DNA from: Lysobacter sp. yr284
GTDB lineage: Bacteria > Pseudomonadota > Gammaproteobacteria > Xanthomonadales > Xanthomonadaceae
Direction: 5' to 3'
NCBI RefSeq assembly: GCF_900107375.1
Contig: NZ_FNPT01000012.1
Location: forward strand, 62,001 to 126,000
DNA: 64,000 bases
A program made the translations under genes and the position numbers. The notes under the pieces are model-generated. The model did not search any database. It was not told the origin of the DNA and saw only the letters and a list, made by a program, of their open reading frames with translations. Positions 42,630-50,597 of this stretch are shown here, piece after piece. Position 1 is the stretch's first letter; each line of letters opens with the position of its first letter.

Positions 42630-43753
42630 GCCCGCCGCTGTTGTCGGTGCGCGCGCTCAACCGCGCGCTGCTGGCGCGGCAATCGCTGCTCGAGCGCAGC
42701 GCGCAGTCGCCGCTGGCGATGGTCGAGCGCGTGCTCGGGCTGCAGGCGCAGGCGCCGAATCCGCCGTACCTGGGCCTGTGGACGCGGTTGCAAGGCTTCG
42801 CCCTCGACGAGCTGACGCAGGCGATGGTCGAGCGCCGCATCGTCCGCGCGACGATGATGCGCGGCACCCTGCACCTGGTCAGCGCCGCGGACTACCGCGC
42901 CCTGCGTCCGGTGCTGCAGCCGGTGCTGCAACGGCTGTCGCTGGCCAGCGGCCACGCCCGCGCGCTCAAGGGCGAGGCCCTGGCGACGCTGCGCCGCGCC
43001 GGCGTCGAGGCCTTGCGCGCCGCGCCGCTGAGCGCGACCGCGCTCGGCGAGGCCCTGCGCGCGCAGTGGCCCGGGCACGATTGCGACGAACTGGCGCGGC
43101 TGGTGCGCAATCTGGAGCCGCTGGTGCACGTGCCGCCGGCCGGCACCTGGGACTGGCACAAGCCGGCGGCGTTCGCGACCGCGCTGGACTGGCTCGGCGC
43201 CGCGGTCGCCGACGCGCCGGACGAGGACGCCATCGACGCGATGGCGCTGCGCTACCTCGGCGCGTTCGGGCCGGCCAGCGCGCGCGACCTCGCGGCGTGG
43301 TCGGGCCTGGCCGCGCCGGGCCAGCGGCTGCAGCGCCTGCGTTCGCGCCTGTGCGTGTTCCGCGACGAAGACGGCACCGAACTGTTCGACCTGCCCGACG
43401 CGTCGCGCCCGCCGCCGGAACTCGCGGCGCCGCCGCGGCTGCTGCCGGAATTCGACAACGTCCTGCTCGCCCACGCGCGGCGCGCGCGCATCCTCGACGA
43501 AGCGCTGCGGCCGGCGGTGTTCAGCCGCAACGGATTGGTCGCGGCGACCGTGCTGGTGGACGGTTTCGTCGCCGGGGTGTGGAAGCTGCAGCGCGATGCG
43601 CGCACCGCGACCTTGACGATCTCGCCGTTCCGCCGCCTGGCCGCGGCCGAGCGCGCCGAACTGCAGGCGCAGGCGGCCGATTGCCTGCGCGTGGCGGCGG
43701 CGGATCGCGAGACGCACGACGTGCGCTTCGCGCGCGTGCAGCGGCCCGCATAG
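42626..43753 (+). CDS. Winged-helix AlkZ/AlkX-family (HTH_42) DNA glycosylase-like protein
   Basis: About 375 residues. The HTH_42 fold is recognisable from VERVLGLQAQAPNPPYLGLW, RRIVRATMMRGTLHLVSAADY, RYLGAFGPASARDLAAWSGL and LPEFDNVLLAHARRARIL. Gln40-Ala-Gln42 sits where AlkZ, the azinomycin-resistance glycosylase, has its catalytic QxQ; E. coli YcaQ (AlkX) has QxD. Expected role: excision of alkylated bases or unhooking of interstrand crosslinks. The start is TTG overlapping the previous stop; a GTG six codons in is an alternative. Confidence 0.85.
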   Translation: MSPPLLSVRALNRALLARQSLLERSAQSPLAMVERVLGLQAQAPNPPYLGLWTRLQGFALDELTQAMVERRIVRATMMRGTLHLVSAADYRALRPVLQPVLQRLSLASGHARALKGEALATLRRAGVEALRAAPLSATALGEALRAQWPGHDCDELARLVRNLEPLVHVPPAGTWDWHKPAAFATALDWLGAAVADAPDEDAIDAMALRYLGAFGPASARDLAAWSGLAAPGQRLQRLRSRLCVFRDEDGTELFDLPDASRPPPELAAPPRLLPEFDNVLLAHARRARILDEALRPAVFSRNGLVAATVLVDGFVAGVWKLQRDARTATLTISPFRRLAAAERAELQAQAADCLRVAAADRETHDVRFARVQRPA

Positions 43754-43794
43754 CCGGATCGCCGCTCGATCGCCGCTTGCCTCGCGGCCGGGCC

Positions 43795-43890
43795 GGGAGC
43801 GTCGCGGCTGAAGTAGCTCCCGCAAAAGCAAAACATCGGCGCTGCATCGCTTCGCTTTCGTGGGAGCGACTTCAGCCCCGATGCTTTCCT
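43795..43890. repeat. Dispersed palindromic repeat, copy 10
   Basis: CGTCGCGGCTGAAGTAGCTCCCG and inverted GGGAGCGACTTCAGCCCCGATG about 40 bases apart; a diverged copy between the glycosylase gene and leader element B. Confidence 0.75.
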
Positions 43891-43925
43891 CTGCGCGGCG
43901 AAACGCCCACCCGCCACCCCGCGAC

Positions 43926-44072
43926 TTCGTAAAGGTTGTGTTGCATTCAGCCAATGCCGCCGAACGAAGCGCTAACGATTTGCCGCTGCGAGTCACGTTT
44001 CGCCGTGCCGCGTCGCCTCGATCGAGGCCGCGCCTAACCGCTGCGCGCGGCGCTGTGGTTAAGCCAACGTAG
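43926..44072 (+). promoter_or_regulatory. Conserved intergenic leader element, copy B
   Basis: A 147-base block starting TTCGTAAAGGTTGTGTTGCA and ending TGGTTAAGCCAACGTAGC, collinear with copy A at 36860. The middle shares looser segments (AACGATTTGCC, GTCACGTTTCGCC, CGCCTAACCGC). It is 145 bases upstream of the EF-hand gene, compared with 212 bases for copy A and its lipoprotein gene. Confidence 0.6.
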
Positions 44073-44216
44073 CTTTAACTCCCGCGTCCGGTGATCGGTT
44101 CAGAACCGGATCGGCAAGGTGGCCCCGTGCTTCGCAGCACCACATGCCGAGCGGTCGCCGACAGACGAGGCGGTGATCGCGCAACACCGGCCCACCCATA
44201 CGAGGAGAACCGACGG

Positions 44217-44597
44217 ATGAACATCAAGTCCCGCAAGCCGCTGATCGCCGCCCTGGCCCTGACCGCCGCGCTGGCCGCACCGATGGCGTTCGCCCAGTCG
44301 GCCACCGAGCAGGCGCCGCCGGCCGGCGACGCCGCCGCCCAGGCGACGACCGCCCAGGATCCGGCGGCGACCACCGCCGCGCCGGCGCCGACCGCGCAGA
44401 AGAAGAGCTGGGCCGACGTCGACACCGACAAGAGCGGCAACCTCAGCAAGAACGAAGCCGCGGCCGTGCCCGCGCTGAGCCAGGTGTTCGAGCAGGCCGA
44501 CAGCGACAGCAACGGCCAGCTGACCCCGGACGAGTACAAGAACTACGTCGCCAAGGCCCAGTCGGGCGGCGGCGCCAACAGCAGCGGCGGCAAGTAA
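44217..44597 (+). CDS. Exported EF-hand calcium-binding protein
   Basis: About 126 residues. Signal peptide (LIAALALTAALAAPMAFAQ), then an Ala/Pro/Thr-rich linker. Two EF-hand loops follow: DVDTDKSGNLSKNE and DSDSNGQLTPDEY, both with the D-x-D-x-(S/N)-G pattern. Likely a periplasmic calcium-binding or calcium-sensing protein. The tail is Gly/Ser-rich. Leader element B lies upstream and a terminator downstream. Confidence 0.88.
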   Translation: MNIKSRKPLIAALALTAALAAPMAFAQSATEQAPPAGDAAAQATTAQDPAATTAAPAPTAQKKSWADVDTDKSGNLSKNEAAAVPALSQVFEQADSDSNGQLTPDEYKNYVAKAQSGGGANSSGGK

Positions 44598-44679
44598 GCG
44601 CGGCTGCTGCCACAGTCAGGGCGGCCGAACTCTCTCTCCGGCCGCCCCCTTGGGGTGCAGGATCTTCCTGCGTTGTGCG

Positions 44680-44707
44680 AAGGGCGGCCTCGGCCGCCCT
44701 TCTTTTT
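44680..44707 (+). terminator. Rho-independent terminator
   Basis: AAGGGCGGCC and GGCCGCCCTT form a perfect stem, followed by CTTTTTG. Confidence 0.88.
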
Positions 44708-44796
44708 GCGCGCGCGCCGCCGCCGGCGCCGGTTTCGCGCGCCCGGGCGCGCCGCCGGCGCAGGTGCGCGCAAGCCAAATGCGGGATAATCCGCGC

Positions 44797-45525
44797 ATGA
44801 GCGCACCCCTTCGCATGATCGGCTTCGACGCCGACGACACCCTCTGGCGCAGCCAGGATTATTTCGACCAGGCCCAGCTCGACTTCGAGCGCATCGTCGG
44901 CCGCTACGTCGACCTCGGCGACGCGCGCGTGCACGATCGCCTGTACGCGATCGAGACGAACAACATCGGCGTGTTCGGCTACGGCGTCAAAGGCATGACC
45001 CTGTCGATGATCGAGGCGGCGGTGGCGATCACCGGCGAGCGCATCGTCGCGGCCGACCTGCACCGCATCGTCGAACTCGGCAAGGACCTGTTGCGCCACC
45101 CGGTGGAGATGCTGCCGGGCATCCCCGAGGCGGTCGCGGCGATCGCCGCGGACTTCGAGATCGTGCTGATCACCAAGGGCGACCTGTTCCACCAGGAAGC
45201 CAAGGTCAAGCAGTGCGGCCTGGCCGACCTGTTCCGGCGCATCGAGATCGTCAGCGAGAAGGACGCCGGCACCTATGCCCGGCTGCTGCGCGAGTTCGGC
45301 CTGCCGGCGGCGCAGTTCGCGATGATCGGCAATTCGCTGCGCTCGGACATCGCGCCGGTGCTGGACCTGGGCGGCTGGGGCATCCACATGCCGTACCACA
45401 CCACCTGGGCGCACGAGAACGAGGCCGAGGTCGCGGCCGACGCGCCGCGCCTGCGCCGGGTCGCGGGTGCGGCCGAGCTGCCGCAGGCGGTGCGCGAGCT
45501 GGCGCGCGCGGCGCAGGGCGCGTGA
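44797..45525 (+). CDS. HAD-superfamily hydrolase
   Basis: About 242 residues. Motif I IGFDADDTLWRS with the nucleophilic Asp, a helical cap (YAIETNNIGVFGYGVKGMTL), motif II VLITKGD, motif III Lys in HQEAKVKQCG and motif IV region MIGNSLRSDIAPV. Predicted phosphatase for a small phosphorylated metabolite. GGATAAT just upstream of the start could be a -10, which would leave a very short leader. Confidence 0.9.
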   Translation: MSAPLRMIGFDADDTLWRSQDYFDQAQLDFERIVGRYVDLGDARVHDRLYAIETNNIGVFGYGVKGMTLSMIEAAVAITGERIVAADLHRIVELGKDLLRHPVEMLPGIPEAVAAIAADFEIVLITKGDLFHQEAKVKQCGLADLFRRIEIVSEKDAGTYARLLREFGLPAAQFAMIGNSLRSDIAPVLDLGGWGIHMPYHTTWAHENEAEVAADAPRLRRVAGAAELPQAVRELARAAQGA

Positions 45526-45676
45526 AAACGTTATCGGCCCGGCGCGCCGCCGGCGCGGACGGCAACCGCGACTGAGCCGCCGTGAAGGCGGCGCGAACGG
45601 TTAAAAACCGGTTCACCGAGGCGGCGGCAAAGTCGCCTTGCCCGCCGACGATGCGGGCATCCCCCAGGAGACCGCC

Positions 45677-46135
45677 ATGACCGCTTTTTCCCGCTGGTTC
45701 GCTCCCGTCGCCCTCGCCGCCGGTCTCGGTGCGGCGGCCGTCGCGCTGCCCGCACCGGCGCGCGCCGACGACCTGACCCGGGTCATCGTCGATATCGCCG
45801 ACGTGATCGTGCGCAACAACACGCCGTACTGGCGCTACGGCAACTACGGCTACAACGACCGCCTGATCGTGGTCCGCGACCGCTGGGGCCGGCCGACGTA
45901 CTACCGCAACGCCCCGCGCTACGCCGATTACCGCTATCGCCCGGCGCCGCCGCCGCGCTATTACGCCAACGACCGGCGCTACTACGACCGCGACTGCAAT
46001 CGCCACGGCAAGTGCCGCACCACGTACTACGACGCCCGCTACGACCGCCGTCACGACAATCGCTGGGACAACCGCTACTACGACCGCGGCCGCGGGCATG
46101 GCCACGGCCGCTGGCGCGATCGCGACGACGACTGA
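45677..46135 (+). CDS. Exported Tyr/Arg/Asp-rich low-complexity protein
   Basis: About 152 residues. Signal peptide (PVALAAGLGAAAVALPAPARA), a short hydrophobic helix (RVIVDIADVIVRNN), then a strongly biased tail such as RYADYRYRPAPPPRYYANDR and the repeated RYD/RYYDR units near the end. One CNRHGKC pair could form a disulfide. Unrecognised; probably an envelope or secreted disordered protein. AGGAG lies before the ATG. Confidence 0.78.
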   Translation: MTAFSRWFAPVALAAGLGAAAVALPAPARADDLTRVIVDIADVIVRNNTPYWRYGNYGYNDRLIVVRDRWGRPTYYRNAPRYADYRYRPAPPPRYYANDRRYYDRDCNRHGKCRTTYYDARYDRRHDNRWDNRYYDRGRGHGHGRWRDRDDD

Positions 46136-46176
46136 GCCGGCGTCTCCGCCTCGCCGAGGCGCCCGCGACGGTCCGC

Positions 46177-46205
46177 GACGACGGCGCCCTGGCGGCGCCG
46201 TCGTC
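46177..46205 (+). terminator. Terminator-like hairpin
   Basis: GACGACGGCGCC and GGCGCCGTCGTC pair perfectly around CTGGC. There is no T-tract, so the termination role is inferred from position after the stop. Confidence 0.4.
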
Positions 46206-46342
46206 GCATCCGGGCCGCGTCCGGCGCCGCCGGCGCCTTGATCGGGCCGCCGGCGCGCGCACCGACGTCGGCGGACGGTGATAGCCTGCCTTCCCCGCGG
46301 CCGCGCACCCGGCGCCCGCGTCCCGTCCGCACGAGGCCCGCC

Positions 46343-46810
46343 ATGTCCCACGCTTCCGTCCACGCTCCCGCCTCCACGCGCCTGCGCGGCGCCGCGCTCG
46401 CAGCGGCGCTGCTGGCCGCGTTCGCGCTGCCGGGCACGGCCGCGGCAGGCACCCTGACCTGCAAGCTCAAGTTCTCGATGTCGGGCTGGTCGGTGTTCTA
46501 CAAGACCTCCAGCGGCTCGGGCACGATCCATTGCAGCAACGGCCAGAGCATGAACGTGCAGATCCGCGCCAAGGGCGGCGGCCTGACCGTCGGCAAGTCG
46601 CGGATCGACCATGGCACCGGCGAGTTCGCCGGCGTGCACCGCATCGCCGACGTGCTCGGCAGCTACGCCACCGCCGAGGCGCATGCCGGCGCGGCGCGTT
46701 CGAGCAAGGCCCAGGTGATGACCAAGGGCGAGGTCTCGCTGGCCCTGGCCGGCACCGGCCAGGGCTGGGACCTGGGCGTGGCCTTCGGCAAGTTCACGAT
46801 CTCGCGCTGA
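46343..46810 (+). CDS. Exported hypothetical protein
   Basis: About 155 residues. Signal peptide (ALAAALLAAFALPGTAAAG), then a beta-rich Gly/Ser/Thr/Lys domain: LKFSMSGWSVFYKTSSGSGT, CSNGQSMNVQIRAKGGGLTV, GSYATAEAHAGAARSSKAQV, DLGVAFGKFTIS. Two cysteines in the first third. Unrecognised; the pattern fits a small outer-surface or periplasmic beta-barrel or sandwich. Confidence 0.75.
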   Translation: MSHASVHAPASTRLRGAALAAALLAAFALPGTAAAGTLTCKLKFSMSGWSVFYKTSSGSGTIHCSNGQSMNVQIRAKGGGLTVGKSRIDHGTGEFAGVHRIADVLGSYATAEAHAGAARSSKAQVMTKGEVSLALAGTGQGWDLGVAFGKFTISR

Positions 46811-47059
46811 TCGCAGCGCTTGAGCCGCGGCCGCGTCATCGTCGCAGCCGACCGGGCCGGCGCCCGTCGCGGCGGATCGCGCGGCTGCGAGCGTGCCGTC
46901 GCGGCGGTGCTGACTGGATCGCGAACGCGCCGTGGCTGCCGGCTGAACTGGCCGCGCGCGCTGCGTTGATCCGCGCGCCGCAGGCCCGACTTAGCAAAGA
47001 CGCGCAGCGCACACGACCGCGCCCACGACGAAACGCGCCGCCGCCGCGAGGAGCCCGCC

Positions 47060-47701
47060 ATGCCGCATTCGCTGAAACGAAAATTCTTCGCCCTGACCGC
47101 CTCGCTGGCGGCGCTGCTCGGCACTTCGGTGCAAGCGCAGGACCTCACGCCGGCCTGGCAGCCGCGCAGCGGCGACGGCTGGGTGGACGCGTGGCTGGGC
47201 GACATCAACCGCTACGGCGTGCGCTACCGCGAGCCGTTCGTCGACGAGATGGTGCGTTACTACGGCGCGCCGCGCGAGTTGGTCGGCGAACTGCTCGACC
47301 GCCGCCGCTGGACGCCGGGCGATGTCTACTACGCCTGCGCCATCGCCCAGGTGCTGGGCCGGCCGTGCCGCTATGTGGTCGACGAATGGGACCGCGACCA
47401 TGTCGAAGGTTGGGGCGCGGTCGCGCAGCGGCTCGGGATCAAGCCCGGTTCGGCCGATTTCCACAAGCTCAAGCGCGGCTTCGTGCCGACCTACGACCGC
47501 TGGGGCCGGCCGATCCTGATCGACAGCGAGTTGCGCCGCGATTTTCCCAACCGCCCGTTCCGCGACATCCAGGCGCCGGCCAAGCCGAAAGACGCGAAAG
47601 CCGGCGACGCGGGCAAGCCCGGCAAGGGCCCGGCCAAGCCGCACGGCGGCAAGGACGCTCCCGGCAAGGGCGCGTCCGGCAAGGGCGCGGGCAAGGGCTG
47701 A
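47060..47701 (+). CDS. Exported hypothetical protein with Lys/Gly-rich tail
   Basis: About 213 residues. Signal peptide (FALTASLAALLGTSVQAQ). A conserved-looking domain (VDAWLGDINRYGVRYREPFV, DVYYACAIAQVLGRPCRYV, KLKRGFVPTYDRWGRPILID) is followed by a 45-residue tail of Gly, Lys, Ala and Pro (KPGKGPAKPHGGKD). The tail may bind nucleic acid or anionic wall polymers. Function unknown. Terminator directly downstream. Confidence 0.77.
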   Translation: MPHSLKRKFFALTASLAALLGTSVQAQDLTPAWQPRSGDGWVDAWLGDINRYGVRYREPFVDEMVRYYGAPRELVGELLDRRRWTPGDVYYACAIAQVLGRPCRYVVDEWDRDHVEGWGAVAQRLGIKPGSADFHKLKRGFVPTYDRWGRPILIDSELRRDFPNRPFRDIQAPAKPKDAKAGDAGKPGKGPAKPHGGKDAPGKGASGKGAGKG

Positions 47702-47724
47702 GCGCGCGCCACGCGGCCCGCGCG

Positions 47725-47748
47725 ACGGCGGCTTCAGGCCGCCGTTTT
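47725..47748 (+). terminator. Rho-independent terminator
   Basis: ACGGCGGC-TTCAG-GCCGCCGT followed by TTTCG, 24 bases after the stop. Confidence 0.78.
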
Positions 47749-47816
47749 CGTTCCTGCGCGGCACATGCGGCTTTGGTCGAGGCGCCGCGTCGCGACGGCG
47801 CGGCTATGATCGCGGC

Positions 47817-48329
47817 ATGAGCGATCCTTCCTTCCCCACCGTCGCGGTCGAGCCCGTCCGCATCGTCGGCTACGACCCGCGCTGGCGCGCGGATTTCGCC
47901 CGCCTCAACATCGAATGGCTGGAGCGCTGGTTCGTGGTCGAGCCGATCGACCGCGAAGTGCTCGGCGATCCGGAAACCCACTTGCTGGCCGGCGGCGGCC
48001 GCATCCTGTTCGCGGTCGGCGCGGACGAGCGCGCGCTGGGCACGGTGGCCTTGCTGCCGTACCCGGACGGCACGGTCGAGCTGACCAAGATGGCGGTGGC
48101 GCCGGGACTGCGCGGCGGCGGCATCGGCCGGCGCCTGATGGGCGGGGCGATCGACGCGTTCGCGCAGATGGGCGGGCGCGAGTTGTTCCTGGAATCGAGC
48201 ACCAAGCTGGCGCCGGCGTTGAAGCTGTACGAGAGCGTCGGCTTCCGCCATCGGCAGGCGCCGCGGCCGGGCTCGCATTACCAGCGCGCGGACGTGTACA
48301 TGGTGTGGGAGGCGGTGCCTGCCGGTTGA
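47817..48329 (+). CDS. GNAT-family N-acetyltransferase
   Basis: About 170 residues. Acetyl-CoA-binding loop visible in ELTKMAVAPGLRGGGIGRRL, preceded by GTVALLPYPDGTVEL and followed by ELFLESSTKLAPALKLYESVGF, the usual GNAT C-terminus. Acceptor substrate unknown. The N-terminal 40 residues (IVGYDPRWRADFARLNIEWL) resemble MarR-fused GNAT enzymes, but no MarR domain is present. Confidence 0.9.
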   Translation: MSDPSFPTVAVEPVRIVGYDPRWRADFARLNIEWLERWFVVEPIDREVLGDPETHLLAGGGRILFAVGADERALGTVALLPYPDGTVELTKMAVAPGLRGGGIGRRLMGGAIDAFAQMGGRELFLESSTKLAPALKLYESVGFRHRQAPRPGSHYQRADVYMVWEAVPAG

Positions 48330-48370
48330 GGGAGCGGGGTGCCGGGCGTTGCGCCGCGATCGTGCGATTG

Positions 48371-48462
48371 CGCGGTCGCGGCTTGCGCCGCTCCTACATG
48401 AGGCGGCCGCAACCGCGAACCGGCACGGAGCGACGGTAGGAGCGGCGCAAGCGGCGACCGCG
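48371..48462. repeat. Inverted repeat of the second dispersed family
   Basis: CGCGGTCGCGGCTTGCGCCG plus CTCCTAC (48371-48397) and the near-inverse GTAGGAGCGGCGCAAGCGGC plus GACCGCG (48436-48462) flank a 38-base centre. The left arm is identical over 25 bases to a lone half-site at 27029. Between convergent genes. Confidence 0.8.
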
Positions 48463-48503
48463 AATGCCGGTCGACGCCGCCGCTGCGAGGCCGCGCATAA
48501 GGC

Positions 48504-50345
48504 TCAGGCCGGAACCTCCTCGCCCTGCCGCCGCTGCAGATCCCACATCTGCGCGTACACGCCATTGGTCGCCAACAGCTGCGCATGCGTCCCGCGTTCG
48601 AGGATGCGCCCGGCGTCCATGACCAGAATCTGGTCCGCATCCATCACCGTCGACAAACGGTGCGCGATCACCAGCGTGGTGCGGCCCACCGCCAATCGAT
48701 CCAGCTCGGCCTGGATCGCGCGTTCGGACTTGGAATCCAGGGCCGAAGTGGCTTCGTCGAAGATCAGGATCGACGGGTTCTTGAGCAGCGCGCGGGCGAT
48801 CGCCACGCGCTGTTTCTCGCCGCCCGACAATTTCAGGCCGCGTTCGCCGACCGGGGTGTCGTAACCGTCGGGCAGGCCGACGATGAACTCGTGGATGTGG
48901 GCCGCGCGCGCGGCCGCCTCGACGTCGGCCTCGCTGGCCTCGGGCCGGCCGTAGCGGATGTTGTAGCCGATGGTGTCGTTGAACAGCACCGTGTCCTGCG
49001 GGACGATGCCGATCGCGCCGCGCAGCGAGGACTGGCTCAGCGCGCGCAGGTCGGTGCCGTCGATCTCGATCGCGCCGGCGTCGACGTCGTAGAAGTGGTA
49101 CAGCAGCCGCGCCAGGGTCGACTTGCCCGAGCCGGAGTGGCCGACCACGGCCACGGTGGCGCCGGCGGGGATTTCGAAATCGACGCCGCGCAGGATCTCG
49201 CGGCGCGGGTCGTAGCCGAAGCGGACCTCGCGGAAACGCACCGCGGGCCGGGCCGAGGCCAGCGCTGCGGCGCCGTCGCTGTCGCGCACGTCCTGGCGCT
49301 CGTCGAGCAGGCCGAACAAACGCTCCATGTTGGTCAGCGCCTGCTTCACTTCGCGGTACATCATGCCGAGCATGAACAACGGCGCCGACAGCTGCAGCAG
49401 GTAGGCGTTGACCAGGACCAGGTCGCCGACGGTCATGCGGCCCTCGACCACGCCCAGCGCGGCCAGCCACATCATCGCGGTCACGCCCAGCGCCACGGTC
49501 AGGCTTTGGCCGAGGTTGAGCACGGCCAGGGTCTTGATCGACATCACCTGCGCGTTCTCCAGGTGGCGCAGGTTGTCGTCGTAGCGCAGCGCTTCGTGTT
49601 CCTCGTTGTTGAAGTACTTGACCGTCTCGTAGTTGAGCAGCGAGTCGACCGCGCGTTCGTTGGCGCGGGTGTCGGCCTCGACCGCGGCGCGGTAGTAGCG
49701 CGTGCGCCACTCGGTCACCGCCACCGTCCACAGGCCGTAGAGCAACAAGGTGCCGATCGCGATCGCGGCGAAGCGCCAGTCGTAGATCCACACCAGCACC
49801 GCGGTCACCAGCGCCACTTCGATCAGCACCGGGACGATGGTGTAGAGGGTCCAGTCGAGCAGGTCGGAGATCGCGCTGCCGCCGCGCTCGACGTCGCGCG
49901 CGACTCCGCCGGTGCGGCGCGCGAGGTGGAAGCGCAGGCTCAGGCCGTGCAGGTGGCGGAACACCTGCAGGGTGACCTGGCGCGAGGTGCGCGCCATCAC
50001 CCGCGCGAACACCACCTGGCGCAATTCGGTGAACAAGGTCACCCCAACCCGCGCCGCGCCGTAGGCCAGCAGCAGCGCCACCGGCAGCAGCAGCGGGGTG
50101 ACCGGCACGTTGAGCCGGTCGATGAGCTGCTTGAGCGCCATCGGCACGTACAGGTTCAGCAGCTTGGCGGCCAGCACCATCATCAGGGCCAGCACGATGC
50201 GGCCCAGGTACGGGCGCAGGTACGGCAGCAGCGAGGCCAGCACCGACCAGTCGTCGCGGCGGCCGTCGGCGCGTGCGAGCGGCGCCGCGCCGTCGCGGGC
50301 GTCGCCGTCGGCGGGGGGATCGGTGGGAGGCGGAACGGCGCTCAT
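48504..50345 (-). CDS. Atm1/HMT1-type ABC exporter (fused permease-ATPase)
   Basis: About 613 residues: six membrane helices in residues 35-330, then an ATPase domain. Walker A GHSGSGKS, Q-loop IGIVPQDTVLFND, signature LSGGEKQR, Walker B ILIFDEATSALD and H-loop IAHRLSTV are intact. The coupling segment SLLNYETVKYFNNEEHE is characteristic of mitochondrial Atm1 and bacterial heavy-metal exporters. These move glutathione- or persulfide-bound metals or sulfur compounds out of the cytoplasm. A full transporter as a homodimer. Confidence 0.93.
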   Translation of the reverse strand: MSAVPPPTDPPADGDARDGAAPLARADGRRDDWSVLASLLPYLRPYLGRIVLALMMVLAAKLLNLYVPMALKQLIDRLNVPVTPLLLPVALLLAYGAARVGVTLFTELRQVVFARVMARTSRQVTLQVFRHLHGLSLRFHLARRTGGVARDVERGGSAISDLLDWTLYTIVPVLIEVALVTAVLVWIYDWRFAAIAIGTLLLYGLWTVAVTEWRTRYYRAAVEADTRANERAVDSLLNYETVKYFNNEEHEALRYDDNLRHLENAQVMSIKTLAVLNLGQSLTVALGVTAMMWLAALGVVEGRMTVGDLVLVNAYLLQLSAPLFMLGMMYREVKQALTNMERLFGLLDERQDVRDSDGAAALASARPAVRFREVRFGYDPRREILRGVDFEIPAGATVAVVGHSGSGKSTLARLLYHFYDVDAGAIEIDGTDLRALSQSSLRGAIGIVPQDTVLFNDTIGYNIRYGRPEASEADVEAAARAAHIHEFIVGLPDGYDTPVGERGLKLSGGEKQRVAIARALLKNPSILIFDEATSALDSKSERAIQAELDRLAVGRTTLVIAHRLSTVMDADQILVMDAGRILERGTHAQLLATNGVYAQMWDLQRRQGEEVPA

Positions 50346-50597
50346 GCGGTCGGGTCGCAAGGGAGGGAACGGGCGAGCATAGGACCTCAAGCGCGCTTGC
50401 GGTCAACTCCGGGCCGGCGCCGCGTCGCGGCCACGCCGCAGGACGGTGCCGAACCGGGCGAAGGTGCGGGCCTGTGCCGGGCGCGCTCGAAAACCGCGCC
50501 GTCGCCGTGGCATTCTGGGCGCCCCGCGCGCTGGACGCGCGCGTCCGCCGGCACCGGCGGGCCCGCGCGGGCCGCGCCGATGCAAGGAGCCGCAGGC

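Noticed and set aside
45530-45676. Third copy of the paired leader element
   Set aside because: Shares only AACGTT- and GGTTAAAAACC-like bits; no collinear match to the two clear copies.
48585-50597. Long plus-strand frame upstream of the beta-lactamase-like gene
   Set aside because: Antisense to the ABC exporter; only the part from 50598 has a ribosome site, signal peptide and fold motifs.
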